A stretch of DNA of 64,000 bases. It comes from G963675935 sp963719005. GTDB taxonomy: Bacteria > Planctomycetota > Planctomycetia > Pirellulales > Thermoguttaceae. The position numbers and the translations under genes were made by a program. This document shows, one piece after another, positions 55,359-63,745 of the stretch (position 1 is the first letter of the stretch; every line of letters starts with the position of its first letter). The notes beneath the pieces were generated by a model that was given only the letters and a program-made list of their open reading frames with translations, had not been told where the DNA came from and did no database searches. Where the stretch lies: assembly GCA_963719005.1 (NCBI GenBank), contig CAVRAR010000001.1, positions 372,001 to 436,000 of the forward strand, read 5' to 3'.

Positions 55359-55788
55359 CAACCATCTACGCCGAGCCGCGGTACGATAGTGGGCCACACA
55401 CCCGCGCAACCGGGTTGACCGCAATCCGCAACTTGATAGCCTTGATCGTGTTTGCCCGATCCCTGCCCCATCGGGCCATGATTTACTGCCGGGCGGACTT
55501 CTATTGCTACCGAAGAAGAATCACGGCCGCCAGTATCGCGGTAAGGCAGCCGCTTGGCTTTCCGGGTTCATCGTCGCCCGTTGGACTCCCACCGCGAAAC
55601 AACGATCCGGCTTCGCAACCAGGCTGGTCAGAAAATCAGCCCGTCCCCGTTGCACTTCGGACATATATCCCGGACGTTCTGCAAGAGATTATTCGAGCCG
55701 ATTACGACAGTACCCCTTCCCTCACAAACGGGGCAAGTCCGCCGAAACCGCATGATGATGAGATTGAGGGCGACGATAGACCCCACTA

Positions 55789-56820
55789 GAGCGGTTTCAT
55801 TTTAGGTGTAGCGGTATCCGCAGTGTTGAAAATAGTTTCGGCACTCGGATTCCGTGAATTGGTCGAGGATGCTGCCGCAGAGTTTCCATAGCTTATCGAC
55901 GGTCCGTTCGGCTCCGTCACGGAGCAACTTTTTGAACTTGGAAAACGCCAACTCGATGGGGTTCAGGTCCGGCGAGTACGGGGGCAGGTAGCGCAGCTCG
56001 GCACCGGCCGCTTCGATGGCTTTGCGAACTCCAGCCACCTTGTGGCTGGAGAGATTGTCCATCACCACGATGTCGCCAGGTTTCAAGGCCGGTGCCAGAT
56101 GTTGCTCGACCCAGGCGCGGAACAGTTCGCCGTTGATGCCGCCTTCCACGGTAAGCGGAGCGATGAATCCCTCGGCCCGCAATGCGCCCAAAAAAGTCGT
56201 CGTCTGCCAACGTCCGCAAGGAGTTTTTTCCAGCAAACGCGTGCCGAGTTCCGAGCGGCCGTAGGTGCGGGTCATGTTGGATTTAGCCCACGTTTCATCG
56301 ATGAAAACGACTTTGGCGGGATCGATCGACTCCTGCGAAGCGCGCCATGCCGCGCGCTGCTCAACCACATCGGGGCGATCCTGTTCGCTGGCAATCAGCG
56401 TCTTTTTTTTCGCGACTGCTTGAGCGCTTGGCATGCGGCGAAAGCGTTCCCAGGCAAACCTCTTCGCCGCGCTCCCGCTTCAAATCGGCTTGCAGTTCGC
56501 GCAGATAGATGTCGGGCCGAGCCGCGATCTTGGCGACGAGCCAGTCTGCCCAAGCATGCCACGCGGGCTGACGCGGAGCCGCCTTCTTTGGCGCCACTTG
56601 GCCGGTCTCGCGACGTTGTTGCTGGATGCGCCGCACCCAAGATTCTGAAACTTTGAAACGCAGCGCAATCACGCGCCGCTCTTCGTTCGTATCGCACGCG
56701 GCGAGCACTTCGCCGCGAAACTCCGCATCGTACGGTTTCATCAGGGTCACCTCCTTGAGTGAGATGAACCCAATTTACCGAGTTCGCCCAGAATGCGCTA
56801 GACCTACCGTGGAACTGCTC
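55789..56820 (-). mobile_element. IS630 family insertion sequence
   Basis: 1032 bases, bordered by TA on both sides (55787-55788 and 56821-56822), as expected for IS630/Tc1-type insertion. Inverted ends: left gagcggtttcattttaggtg and right reverse complement gagcagttccacggtaggtc, with further matches (tagcg). It carries one transposase in two frames. Confidence 0.88.
55802..56750 (-). CDS. IS630 family transposase (two frames)
   Basis: Frame 1 (56750-56361): a helix-turn-helix start (MTLMKPYDAEFRGEVLAACD, FKVSESWVRRIQQQRRETG). Frame 2 (56434-55802): the DDE domain with FIDETWAKSNMTRTYG (first Asp), IVVMDNLSSHKVAGVR (second Asp) and PPYSPDLNPIELAFSKFK (Glu). They overlap across an A-rich tract (aaaaaaaa near 56401-56410 on the opposite strand). 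A +1 shift (or -2) would fuse them; IS630 elements often use slippage here, and homopolymer indels are also possible. Both active-site halves are present, so the element may be functional. Confidence 0.85.
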
Positions 56821-57130
56821 TAGAACGAAGCCAAGGATACCCGCAACCCATCTTCCCCAATCGTTGCCCCGACCGACGAAGATACCCCCAGCCGTTCCTG
56901 TTATCGTGCAAACGGCGGCAACGACATTGAGAAGCAAAATCGGTGTTGAGTTTAGCCACTTCATCTAGCCCACCATAACACCTCCTGCGGCAATTTCAAT
57001 CCCCGGCCATGAGCCGCATCCGATTCGCGGATGCACAGAGCCGGCATCCTTGACGTCGGTAGGAGCGTCAACTAAGCTAAACAGCAGTCACATTTGTGTC
57101 GGGGAATTGTCGGGAATCGTCGGTTTTGAG

Positions 57131-57160
57131 GTGCTAAATCGTGCTAAACTGTGCTAAATG
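57131..57160. repeat. Three tandem 10-bp repeats upstream of tRNA-Ala
   Basis: gtgctaaatc, gtgctaaact, gtgctaaatg: three gtgctaaa units at exactly 10-base steps, about one helical turn apart, 78 bases upstream of the tRNA-Ala. They could be a protein-binding array or a trace of an earlier integration at this locus. Confidence 0.6.
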
Positions 57161-57237
57161 GAGGGCTTAGGAAGGCGACATGCAGCGTCAAACGTGTTGA
57201 CGCAAGGTGTTGTAAACTAAGGAGTTAGGTATTCATT

Positions 57238-57310
57238 GGGGCCGTAGCTCAGTTGGGAGAGCGCCTGGTTTGCATCCAGGAGGTTGCCGGTTCGATCCCG
57301 GTCGGCTCCA
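57238..57310 (+). tRNA. tRNA-Ala (TGC), attachment site of the mobile element
   Basis: Acceptor ggggccg and cggctcc with G3-U70 (the alanine identity pair), D-arm gctcagttgggagagc, anticodon loop with tttgcat (TGC) and T-arm ccggttcgatcccgg. CCA is not encoded. The integrase gene of the adjoining element ends within its 3' half on the other strand. Confidence 0.97.
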
Positions 57311-59040
57311 CTAAACGCAACCCGTTGACAGCCGTTGTCAGCGGGTTGTTTCGTTTGACGGGGCAAGCACTTACGTCAACGGCTTCGGCATCGTTCGATT
57401 CTTCGGCCGCGCTTGCAATCTTGTCCATGATTGACTGCAATGTGCGGGTTTTGCCGGTAGTTGGTGCAAGCGTTGGTGCAAGCTGGCCAAAAGCGGAATC
57501 GTCGGTCCCTGTTGCCTTTAGGGCGACGGCTTCGCTTTCTTCTCCTCCCATAAGAGGCAGAGCGGGAAGGGCTTCCATCGCCCCGGCTATGTCCAACAGC
57601 TTCGGATCGGTGTAGACGTTCATGGTCAAGTCGATCGTCGAATGACGCATAGCGGCTTGTGCGGTTCGCGGTGCAACCCCGGCCGCGCTCAACAGCGTGC
57701 CGAAGGTATGCCGCAAGGCATGAACGTCTACCGTTCGGCCGCGTTCGTCCCGCTTTTCGATCTTCCACTTGCCCGGCGACACTTCCACCCGGCGAGCAAT
57801 GCCGGCGGCAACAAGGTCACGGTCCAAGATTCGTACCAGGGCAGCGGGCACGGTGAACAGCGGCATATCGGCCGGCAGCCGAGTCAACGGCAGACAAGAT
57901 TGCCCCTCTCGCCCCGTAGAATCGCCCTGGTTGCGTTTCCCGCGTTTCTGGTGTTTCGAGTCGAATCGAACGGCCGGCGTAGCTCTGGCGGCTTCCTGCA
58001 AAGCCGTTGCCTTGTCGGCAAGCCATCCTCGAAGATCGGCGGCAAGATCGGCCCGCAAGGGTATCGTCGATCCCTCTCGATTCTTTTCGTCGGCCGCGTT
58101 CAAGATCAAGTAGGGCATGGCGGCGTCAAGCACCACTTGGCCCACGGTAATGGAAGCCAACTCGCCTTTGCGTAGGCCGGTCAGCACCAGCGTCTTGTAG
58201 ATCAAGGCCCGCTCTTGCCCGAGCCGTTCCAAGCGGCGGCGGGTTTCTGCCCGTAGTTTCCCAATCGCTTCGCCTTCTCTCTTGCCCCGGCGAATGGTCA
58301 TTGCTTCCAACAGCGGGCGGCGGCGTGCCACGTCCAAGAGCCGCGTCAACTCGGCTTCGGTCAAGGATCGGCGTTTGCGGCGGCTGGTCAGCCTTGGCGT
58401 CGGCTTTCGTCACTCCGGCAAACGGATTGCCCAACAGTCGGCGATTGCGAACACACCAATTGGCGAAGGTCATGCAGGCTTCTCGATAAGCGTTTCGAGT
58501 GACGGCCCCCATGCCTTCGGCCTGCCGTGTCGCAAGCCACTTTTCCAAGATCGGTGCCGAAAGGTCGGCAAGACGATCAAAGCCGCATTCCCGAACAACG
58601 CGATTCAGCCGAGAGCGGGTATCGGCAATCTGGTGTGGCGTGACGGCCTTGGCGTTTTGGTGGTCGAAAAAGGCGGCAATATGATCGGCCAGCGGCGCGC
58701 TTTGGTGGTCGATAACGGCATCTTCGGCGGCGGTCAAGACTTCGCCTTTGACCATTTCCGCCCGCCGTTCCAGCTTGCCGAGTATCGACCGGGCGGCCGA
58801 TTCATCCCGGCAGCCGGTCGCCACCTCCTGGACGATCCCCGAGCCGTCTCGATACTTCGCGGTGTAGGTCCGGGCGGTAATCACAAGTCGGTCGGTGCCA
58901 TCCTTGCCCGTGGTGACGGGTGCCGTCCGGCGTTTTCCCTTGGCGTCGATCCACTCGGCAAGCCGTTGCCCCTTGCGGACGATGATCTTTGCCCCGGTCG
59001 GCAGCGGTTTCGTAAAGGTCTTCTTGTAGACGGCTCCCAT
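57249..59040 (-). CDS. Tyrosine-type site-specific integrase (frameshifted near 58400)
   Basis: N-terminal part (from the ATG at 59040: MGAVYKKTFTKPLPTGAKII) holds the core-binding SAM-like region DHIAAFFDHQNAKAVTPHQI. The catalytic part reads in the next frame from SRRKRRSLTEAELTRLLDVA on; one extra base in gctgaccagccgc (about 58398) separates them. Catalytic residues: Arg in TGLRKGEL, HALRHTFGTLL (HxxR), RHST and Tyr in NVYTD. The last 20 or so residues (GIEPATSWMQTRRSPN) are the tRNA-Ala sequence read in reverse, so the gene's 3' end lies within the attachment site. About 590 residues in total if joined, long for an integrase, with a low-complexity acidic end. Confidence 0.88.
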
Positions 59041-59074
59041 GATTCGCCTTTCGTTTGATCCGGCTTCCGGCCGG

Positions 59075-59365
59075 TCACTTCGCCTTTCGTTTCCGTGTTC
59101 GTTTCGCCAGTGTTGGCCGCGCCAAGTTCTCCGGTGTCGGTTCGGGCGGCTTTGCGTCGGGGTCTGACACCAGCCGAAGCCCCAGGTATGCGGCGAGTCG
59201 GTCGGCCTTGTCGAGCCGAATCGACATATCGCCCCGAGCAAAGCGGCGAAGATTCGCGGCGTCGATCCCGGTCGCCTTGCCGATCCGGTAGACCGTCAAG
59301 CCGCTTTGCTCCATTGCAGCCCGTAGCACGTCGGTTAGTGTCGGTTGCGGTTTGCTCTTGCTCAT
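59075..59365 (-). CDS. XRE-type helix-turn-helix regulator
   Basis: 96 residues from the ATG at 59365. The helix-turn-helix is seen in LTDVLRAAMEQSGLTVYRIG, KATGIDAANLRRFARGDMSI and LDKADRLAAYLGLRLV. This is the XRE/cro-type fold, with a basic C-terminal tail (KRTRKRKAK). It follows the integrase on the same strand; together with the operator-like repeats upstream (59493-59560) it likely controls the element, perhaps repressing itself. It is the only repressor-type protein seen in the element. Confidence 0.85.
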   Translation of the reverse strand: MSKSKPQPTLTDVLRAAMEQSGLTVYRIGKATGIDAANLRRFARGDMSIRLDKADRLAAYLGLRLVSDPDAKPPEPTPENLARPTLAKRTRKRKAK

Positions 59366-59400
59366 AGAAGCATTATTACGTTTATCGGCATTTCCGTCAA

Positions 59401-59560
59401 GCGGCCTTCGGTGTCGGCCGCGTTTTTTTTTCTCCGCGTCCCCGTGTCCGTAGGACACACAAGGGGACGCAATTATGGTCCCTTATGGGATGAGGGAAGC
59501 CCACTTCCCCAGTAATTGCATGGAAACTTCCCCAGTCATAGGGAAGCCCAGTTCCCTAGT
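59401..59560. promoter_or_regulatory. Leader region of the XRE gene with direct repeats and hairpins
   Basis: agggaagcccacttccccag (59493 on) and agggaagcccagttccctag (59540 on) are near-identical 21-bp repeats 47 bases apart; a third, shorter cttccccagt lies at 59527. Each has internal dyad symmetry (ggga...tccc). A separate hairpin, gcgtcccc...ggggacgc, is at 59436-59470, and gcggcc...ggccgc followed by nine T (59401-59431) looks like a plus-strand terminator. The repeats suggest a binding site for the XRE regulator. Confidence 0.5.
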
Positions 59561-59978
59561 GCCTTGGTGGTTTGGGTATCGGCACAACGCGGTATCGGGA
59601 CGGTCCCCGATTGATTCCGCCCTTGAATACTTGGACAAGCAAGCCACGGCGGCGCAGTCGCCCAACGGCATCGACAACGCCCCGCTTGCTGCAACCGATC
59701 CGCTTGGCGATGTTGTCTTCGCTGGTGCAAGCCGTCCCGTCCCGAGTGTCACGGTAAAGCACCAGCCAGGTCAGCGCCTCCACTCTCGACAAGCCGACCA
59801 TGCCGGCGTCCACAAAGCCATTCAGCACGGCGAAGCGGTCGGCGGTGTTGCGGCGAGAGGGCTTTCCCTTCGCTTTCGAGGTGTTTCCCTGGTGCCGGCG
59901 GGGCGAGCCGTTACCCTGGTGCATGGGTGGCAGAACGTCGCAGCCTTCGAGGATCGGCGGTTTTGTTTGCGTGTTCAT
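59556..59978 (-). CDS. Winged-helix protein, replication-initiation-like
   Basis: 140 residues, overlapping the DnaB-like gene by ATGA. After a polar N-terminus comes a winged-helix pattern: LSRVEALTWLVLYRDTRDGT, SEDNIAKRIGCSKRGVVDAVGRLRRRGLL and FKGGINRGPSRYRVV. This arrangement is common in phage-type replication initiator or helix-turn-helix proteins that precede a DnaB-like helicase, and fits its place beside it. A role in origin binding is probable but not shown. Confidence 0.7.
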   Translation of the reverse strand: MNTQTKPPILEGCDVLPPMHQGNGSPRRHQGNTSKAKGKPSRRNTADRFAVLNGFVDAGMVGLSRVEALTWLVLYRDTRDGTACTSEDNIAKRIGCSKRGVVDAVGRLRRRGLLVQVFKGGINRGPSRYRVVPIPKPPRH

Positions 59979-60943
59979 GCGAAGTCTCGAAATTCCTCGA
60001 AGCCGTGGAAGCCGTCGGCATCATCGGCGGCCGGCGGCGTCCGATCCCATGCACTCCGCAAGGCCGATTGCAGCTTGCCCGACGATTTCCGCCCCTTGGT
60101 TCGCTGGTCCCCGGCAACCTCGAATCGTTGGCAACGGCGGTCGAATTGCAACACAAGGTCTTTCGCTTCGGTGTGTCTCGCCTTGAGGTGGCGAAGTACA
60201 ACCGTATCATCTTCGTCGGGCACCAGAATAAACGCATCATCGGCCCCAAACTCCAATTCGGACGATTCGCGGAAACTGGCCAGCGTCAACGCATCGCCCG
60301 CGTAGGTCGAACGGCCCTTGCTGTCTTTGCCTCTCGATACGGCGGCGACCACGATCATGGCAACTCCGGCATCGGCGAATTGCCGCAAGTAATTCATCGT
60401 GGCGTCTACCGATCCCCGCTTGTCCCCGTGGTCGCCCGGCGGCGGGATTCGCTGGATGTAATCGAGCACGATCAAGTCAGCATGGAAGGCGTCGGCCGAA
60501 GCGGCGACGTTTTCCAGATTGAACGGCGGCTTGACGAAGGCCAGCCGTTCGGCCGAGGTTTCGAGGGTGTTCAATCCTTGGTCCAAGCGGTCGGCGTGTT
60601 CGGCCTCGAAGCGGCGATAGCGAATCGTCCCCAGGTCGATCCCCGAGAGCCTCGATAGCTGCCGATCCAACAGCACGGCCGGCGTCATTTCGACATTGCA
60701 CACCAGCACCCGCAAGGTGGGCGTCAACCGCAAGGCGTCAACCACGGCTTGCATGGTGAACGCGGTCTTTCCGGCCCCCGGTGCCCCGCCGATGAGCGTT
60801 ACCAGCTTCGGCCCGATTTCGATTCTCACCAGTTCGCCCGAGCCGATCGGATAGAACACGGGCGGCGCGCCGGTATGCACGTCATCGCGCCAGCCCTCGA
60901 AGGCGTCGGCCGCGGCGACGTAGTTTGCTTTGCGTTCGTTCAT
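59975..60943 (-). CDS. DnaB/RepA-like replicative ATPase
   Basis: 322 residues. RecA-like fold with Walker A GGAPGAGKTAF (about 52), Walker B HADLIVLDYIQRIPPP with the Asp after a hydrophobic strand, and VVAAVSRGKDSKG/ADDAFILVPDE motifs of the DnaB C-terminal class. No N-terminal DnaB domain. It overlaps primase (upstream) and the winged-helix gene (downstream) by ATGA, so helicase, primase and initiator are made together. Likely the replicative helicase or loader of the element. Confidence 0.85.
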   Translation of the reverse strand: MNERKANYVAAADAFEGWRDDVHTGAPPVFYPIGSGELVRIEIGPKLVTLIGGAPGAGKTAFTMQAVVDALRLTPTLRVLVCNVEMTPAVLLDRQLSRLSGIDLGTIRYRRFEAEHADRLDQGLNTLETSAERLAFVKPPFNLENVAASADAFHADLIVLDYIQRIPPPGDHGDKRGSVDATMNYLRQFADAGVAMIVVAAVSRGKDSKGRSTYAGDALTLASFRESSELEFGADDAFILVPDEDDTVVLRHLKARHTEAKDLVLQFDRRCQRFEVAGDQRTKGRKSSGKLQSALRSAWDRTPPAADDADGFHGFEEFRDFA

Positions 60944-62268
60944 GCCGCGCCCCCTTTCTCATACCACTGGCCCCAGCCGAGAAACCGGCCGCACTTGCGA
61001 CAATCGCGGCGGCTTCGGCCTTCGCTTATGGCCACGTCCACAAACTCCCGAGAGCCGCACTTGCAAGGTCTATCGAGCGTGCCCGAGCCGACGGCCCCAG
61101 GTGGCAGCGGTGCCAACGGTTCCGGCAACGGCGGCAACGTTGTCCCCTCGCCTTTTGGGAGAGGGTTAGGGTGAGGGTTTTGCACGGCAGCGATCGGCGG
61201 CGATCCCCAGAGCGCGGACAACGCCGCTTGCATATCGACGGCCGGCGGCGTTTCGACCATTGCCACGGCGGCCGGCGTCGAATCCTCGATAAGCGGCGAA
61301 GGCGAAGCCGCGCCCGCAAGTCCGCACTCGATACCGCGTCGAATGTCTTTCGGCGGTAATCCCGAGTCGAGCGCCGATTCTTCGAGCAATGCCACGGCCA
61401 GCGCCGAAGGGCAACCAAACTCGACAAGGTTCGCGGCGGCAGAGTACAAGAGCCGGTGCCGATCGCCCGTGCCCGCGCCTTCGCGGATAAAGTCGAGCGT
61501 TGCACGGTTCAAGATCGGCGTGTCGTTGCCGGCGGCGCGGCGTTGTTCCTTCGCTTCGCTTTCTCCGGCCACCTGTTCAACGGCCGTTTGCCAGTCGGCG
61601 GCGACTTGGTCGCTATGCCGCGTCGCCATCGGCAAGTCAAACGGTGCCGGTTCCCTCGATAGTTCGATGATCTTATCGAGGGGCAGTCCTGTCAGTTCGT
61701 CCAAAGACAGGTGCCGCTTGTGCAAGCCCGTCTTCGGGTGCCGAGAGTTCGGGGCACGGAAGGCCCGAACACGATCATAGACGCCCGTGTCGATCGTTAC
61801 GGCGGCCAGTTCGGCGACATTCTCGGCAAACCGTCTGCAAACCCGATGAAAGTCAAGCGAAGGCAACGGCAACCACAACGCCGTGGATAGCCCAAGATGA
61901 AAACCTTTCGAGCCGGAAAAGAACGTCAGCAGTTCGCCCGGTTCCACGGCATACCGTTCCACCAGGAACACGGCCAGTGCGGCGGCGTCTTTGTGGGCAT
62001 ACTGCAATTCTTCGTTATCGAGGTCAAACCATAACCACGGCGACCAGCACGGCCCCGAGTAACCGGCCGTCGATCCCTGATTGTCTTCGAGGTGCCGGCG
62101 GAAAGTATCATCGAATCGGAAAGCCGAGAGGTAACATTCCTTGTTCGGTTCGCATCGTGGATCGGCAGCGGCATGAGCCGAGAGCGCGGCGGTGGCGTCC
62201 ACCAGCCGCCGGTTCTCGAAACACCCGCCGACGATCCGAAAGCCGAAGCGGTAATTAGAAATCGTCAT
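60940..62268 (-). CDS. Archaeo-eukaryotic-type primase with zinc ribbon
   Basis: 442 residues from the ATG at 62268. The AEP signature is present: the acidic pair in WLWFDLDNEE, FFSGSKGFHLGLSTALW (the SxH motif) and TGVYDRVRAFRAPNSRHPKTG with the third acidic position. The C-terminus is a zinc ribbon, CKCGSREFVDVAISEGRSRR and DCRKCGRFLGWG. AEP primases also occur in plasmids and phage satellites. A family C palindrome is read in frame near the C-terminus (NPHPNPLPKGEG). With the DnaB-like ATPase it makes a self-contained replication module. Confidence 0.85.
   Translation of the reverse strand: MTISNYRFGFRIVGGCFENRRLVDATAALSAHAAADPRCEPNKECYLSAFRFDDTFRRHLEDNQGSTAGYSGPCWSPWLWFDLDNEELQYAHKDAAALAVFLVERYAVEPGELLTFFSGSKGFHLGLSTALWLPLPSLDFHRVCRRFAENVAELAAVTIDTGVYDRVRAFRAPNSRHPKTGLHKRHLSLDELTGLPLDKIIELSREPAPFDLPMATRHSDQVAADWQTAVEQVAGESEAKEQRRAAGNDTPILNRATLDFIREGAGTGDRHRLLYSAAANLVEFGCPSALAVALLEESALDSGLPPKDIRRGIECGLAGAASPSPLIEDSTPAAVAMVETPPAVDMQAALSALWGSPPIAAVQNPHPNPLPKGEGTTLPPLPEPLAPLPPGAVGSGTLDRPCKCGSREFVDVAISEGRSRRDCRKCGRFLGWGQWYEKGGAA
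61139..61176. repeat. Family C palindrome inside the primase gene
   Basis: tcccctcgccttttgggaga with gggttagggtgaggg after it. It is in frame with the primase and of the same family as the chromosomal copies at 8331 and 36657. Confidence 0.65.
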
Positions 62269-62809
62269 GTTCGCCCCCTGCCACGTTCGCGGCGGCAAGG
62301 GGTTCTTGTGTGGTCCCCTCGCCTTTTGGGAGAGGGACAGGGGGTGAGGGCGAGTTGACCGGCGCGAATGGGTCAACGTCCGGCGGGTCGATCCCGATTA
62401 CCTCGAATGTCCGAACGCGGTTGTACTCCGTCCCATCATCATCGCGGCGAAGGGCGAGCTTCACCTTGCAGCGGATACCCGGCGGCAACGGCCGTTCCAA
62501 TTGCTCCAGCGCCGTTACCCCGAGCTTGGCAAGGTCACGTTTCGCCATCGGCAGCGCGGCCGGCGTGATGTAAACATCATGCCAAAACTGACGGCCCTGG
62601 TGCTCGCCTTCCAATACTTTGAAGGTTAGCTTGTAGGACGGTGTGCCCTTCGTCCTACTGGTCGCTAATTCCCCGCCGACGATCCGGGCGATATATTCGC
62701 CCGGCGGCAGCGGTGCAAAATCTTCGGCGGCCTGAGTTTCACCCCATGCACGGGATAGATTTTGCCGGTCGCCTTCGCGTAGAATGTCAGAGAGAGATTT
62801 TCGATTCAT
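62255..62809 (-). CDS. DUF669-type phage/element protein
   Basis: 184 residues from the ATG at 62809. It carries the DUF669 pattern: PLPPGEYIARIVGGELATSR, TPSYKLTFKVLEGEHQGRQF, WHDVYITPAALPMAKRDLAK and PLPPGIRCKVKLALRRDD. Proteins of this family accompany replication genes in phages and are thought to bind single-stranded DNA. A family C repeat is read in frame near its C-terminus (PPVPLPKGEGTT). It overlaps the primase by 14 bases. Confidence 0.85.
   Translation of the reverse strand: MNRKSLSDILREGDRQNLSRAWGETQAAEDFAPLPPGEYIARIVGGELATSRTKGTPSYKLTFKVLEGEHQGRQFWHDVYITPAALPMAKRDLAKLGVTALEQLERPLPPGIRCKVKLALRRDDDGTEYNRVRTFEVIGIDPPDVDPFAPVNSPSPPVPLPKGEGTTQEPLAAANVAGGEHDDF
62313..62352. repeat. 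Family C palindrome inside the DUF669 gene
   Basis: tcccctcgccttttgggaga with gggacagggggtgaggg after it; in frame near the end of the gene. Second copy inside the element. Confidence 0.65.
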
Positions 62810-62816
62810 GGGGTTC

Positions 62817-63308
62817 TTACTCCATTCCGGGCGTGACGGTTGCAGCCGCCGCGCCCGGTTCGTTTGTGGTGTTGGTTGAAAAGAGAACATGTTGCGAAGC
62901 GGCAGCCCCTTCGCTGTCTTCGAGGGGGTCCGACAACTCGGGATGATAGGCAAGCCACCTCATGGCCCTGCTACGATGGGCCAGCACCCAAACCGTCACG
63001 GGGCGAGCATGGCCCACGGGGCGGCACGTCTTGGCGAAGCCATCGGCGCGGATGATTCCCGCACGGGCAAGCGGACCAGGGGCAGCGCCGAAGCACTTGG
63101 CATTGATCCCCGGTGGCAGTTCGACCAATTCCCGAACGTCATCAGCGGTTGCCGTTCCCGTTTCGAGGAGCACGGTCAGCAAGGCACGTTGTGCCCGACG
63201 AATGACAGCTTCACGGTTCGCGGTGAGCACGGCGAAGGCGTCTTGTTTGCGACGTTCGCCCTCGATAGCTCCGCACTTGCACGGATTGCAGTTGTGGGCG
63301 CAATTCAT
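62817..63308 (-). CDS. Hypothetical element protein, cysteine-rich N-terminus
   Basis: 163 residues from the ATG at 63308. It begins MNCAHNCNPCKCGAIEGERR, a possible small zinc site with five cysteines and a histidine, then a helix-turn-helix-like middle (RAQRALLTVLLETGTATADDV, LARAGIIRADGFAKTCRPVG, ARPVTVWVLAHRSRAMRWL). It may be a winged-helix regulator or mobilisation factor. The start overlaps the excisionase stop by one base; it ends 8 bases before the DUF669 start. Function unknown. Confidence 0.6.
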   Translation of the reverse strand: MNCAHNCNPCKCGAIEGERRKQDAFAVLTANREAVIRRAQRALLTVLLETGTATADDVRELVELPPGINAKCFGAAPGPLARAGIIRADGFAKTCRPVGHARPVTVWVLAHRSRAMRWLAYHPELSDPLEDSEGAAASQHVLFSTNTTNEPGAAAATVTPGME

Positions 63309-63532
63309 TACGCACCCCCTTTCACGATGCGAACCGGCTTGCAACCGCCGTCAATCCATTCACGGATCGCAACGGCGGACCATCGCACCAATGAGCCGAG
63401 CTTAACGGGGCGCGGCATCGCGCCGGAATCGCTCATTCGGTAGACGTGTCGGGGCGAGCACTCCAAAACGTCGGCCACCTGCTGAACGTCCAATAGTTTT
63501 GCGGAAGGTTCCGCAGAGAGAACAGCACTCAT
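63308..63532 (-). CDS. Excisionase-like MerR-type helix-turn-helix protein (AlpA/Xis)
   Basis: 74 residues. The small HTH pattern LLDVQQVADVLECSPRHVYR (helix-turn-helix at start), GAMPRPVKLGSLVRWSAVAI and REWIDGG is characteristic of excisionase/AlpA proteins that bend DNA and assist excision by the integrase. It is the first complete gene of the operon, with the palindrome at 63702-63737 in the region before it. Likely the control point between integration and excision. Confidence 0.85.
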   Translation of the reverse strand: MSAVLSAEPSAKLLDVQQVADVLECSPRHVYRMSDSGAMPRPVKLGSLVRWSAVAIREWIDGGCKPVRIVKGGA

Positions 63533-63701
63533 TTCGATCCCTTTCGGTTTCGAGTTGTCGCGGTGTGGCCATCGGCAACATTGCCGATGAATCGCCCACC
63601 GATGAACAAAACGATACCGAAGGTAAATTGCGTCGGCGAATCAAGAAACGCAGACAAGCCGAAGTGCTTTGCAGTCAACGGCTTGCGAGAGAAGACAAAC
63701 C

Positions 63702-63737
63702 AAACCGACACAATTCATGGCCGAATTATGTCGGTTT
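63702..63737. promoter_or_regulatory. 36-bp palindrome upstream of the excisionase gene (putative operator)
   Basis: aaaccgacacaatt (63702-63715) and aattatgtcggttt (63724-63737) are inverted over 14 bases with one mismatch, around catggccg. A tandem half-site, gtcggtttccgtcggttc, follows. It lies 170 bases before the excisionase start. Probable binding site for a dimeric regulator, or the core of an att/origin region. Confidence 0.6.
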
Positions 63738-63745
63738 CCGTCGGT

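Larger units (their letters stand above)
55628..56964 (-). pseudogene. Small membrane zinc-ribbon protein gene interrupted by an IS630-type element
   Basis: The 5' part (56964 down to 56821) encodes MKWLNSTPILLLNVVAAVCT and on to WGRWVAGILGFVL. Excising the IS (55789-56820) and one TA copy joins it in frame to VGSIVALNLIIMRFRR, then TCPVCEGRGTVVIG and ICPKCNGDGLIF, stop at 55628-55630. The rebuilt protein is 100 residues: two N-terminal helices, then a DnaJ-like zinc ribbon made from two CPxC pairs about 21 residues apart. The perfect frame across the TA target shows a recent insertion. Function not known; the CXXCXGXG type is found in membrane or regulatory zinc ribbons. Confidence 0.85.

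Noticed and set aside
53919..55424. Long minus-strand ORF (501 codons) over the PLP enzyme
   Set aside because: Antisense of a conserved enzyme; His/Arg/Val-rich peptide.
63529..63711. 60-codon ORF overlapping the palindrome before the excisionase
   Set aside because: Uses the presumed regulatory region, overlaps the excisionase start and has no recognisable pattern.
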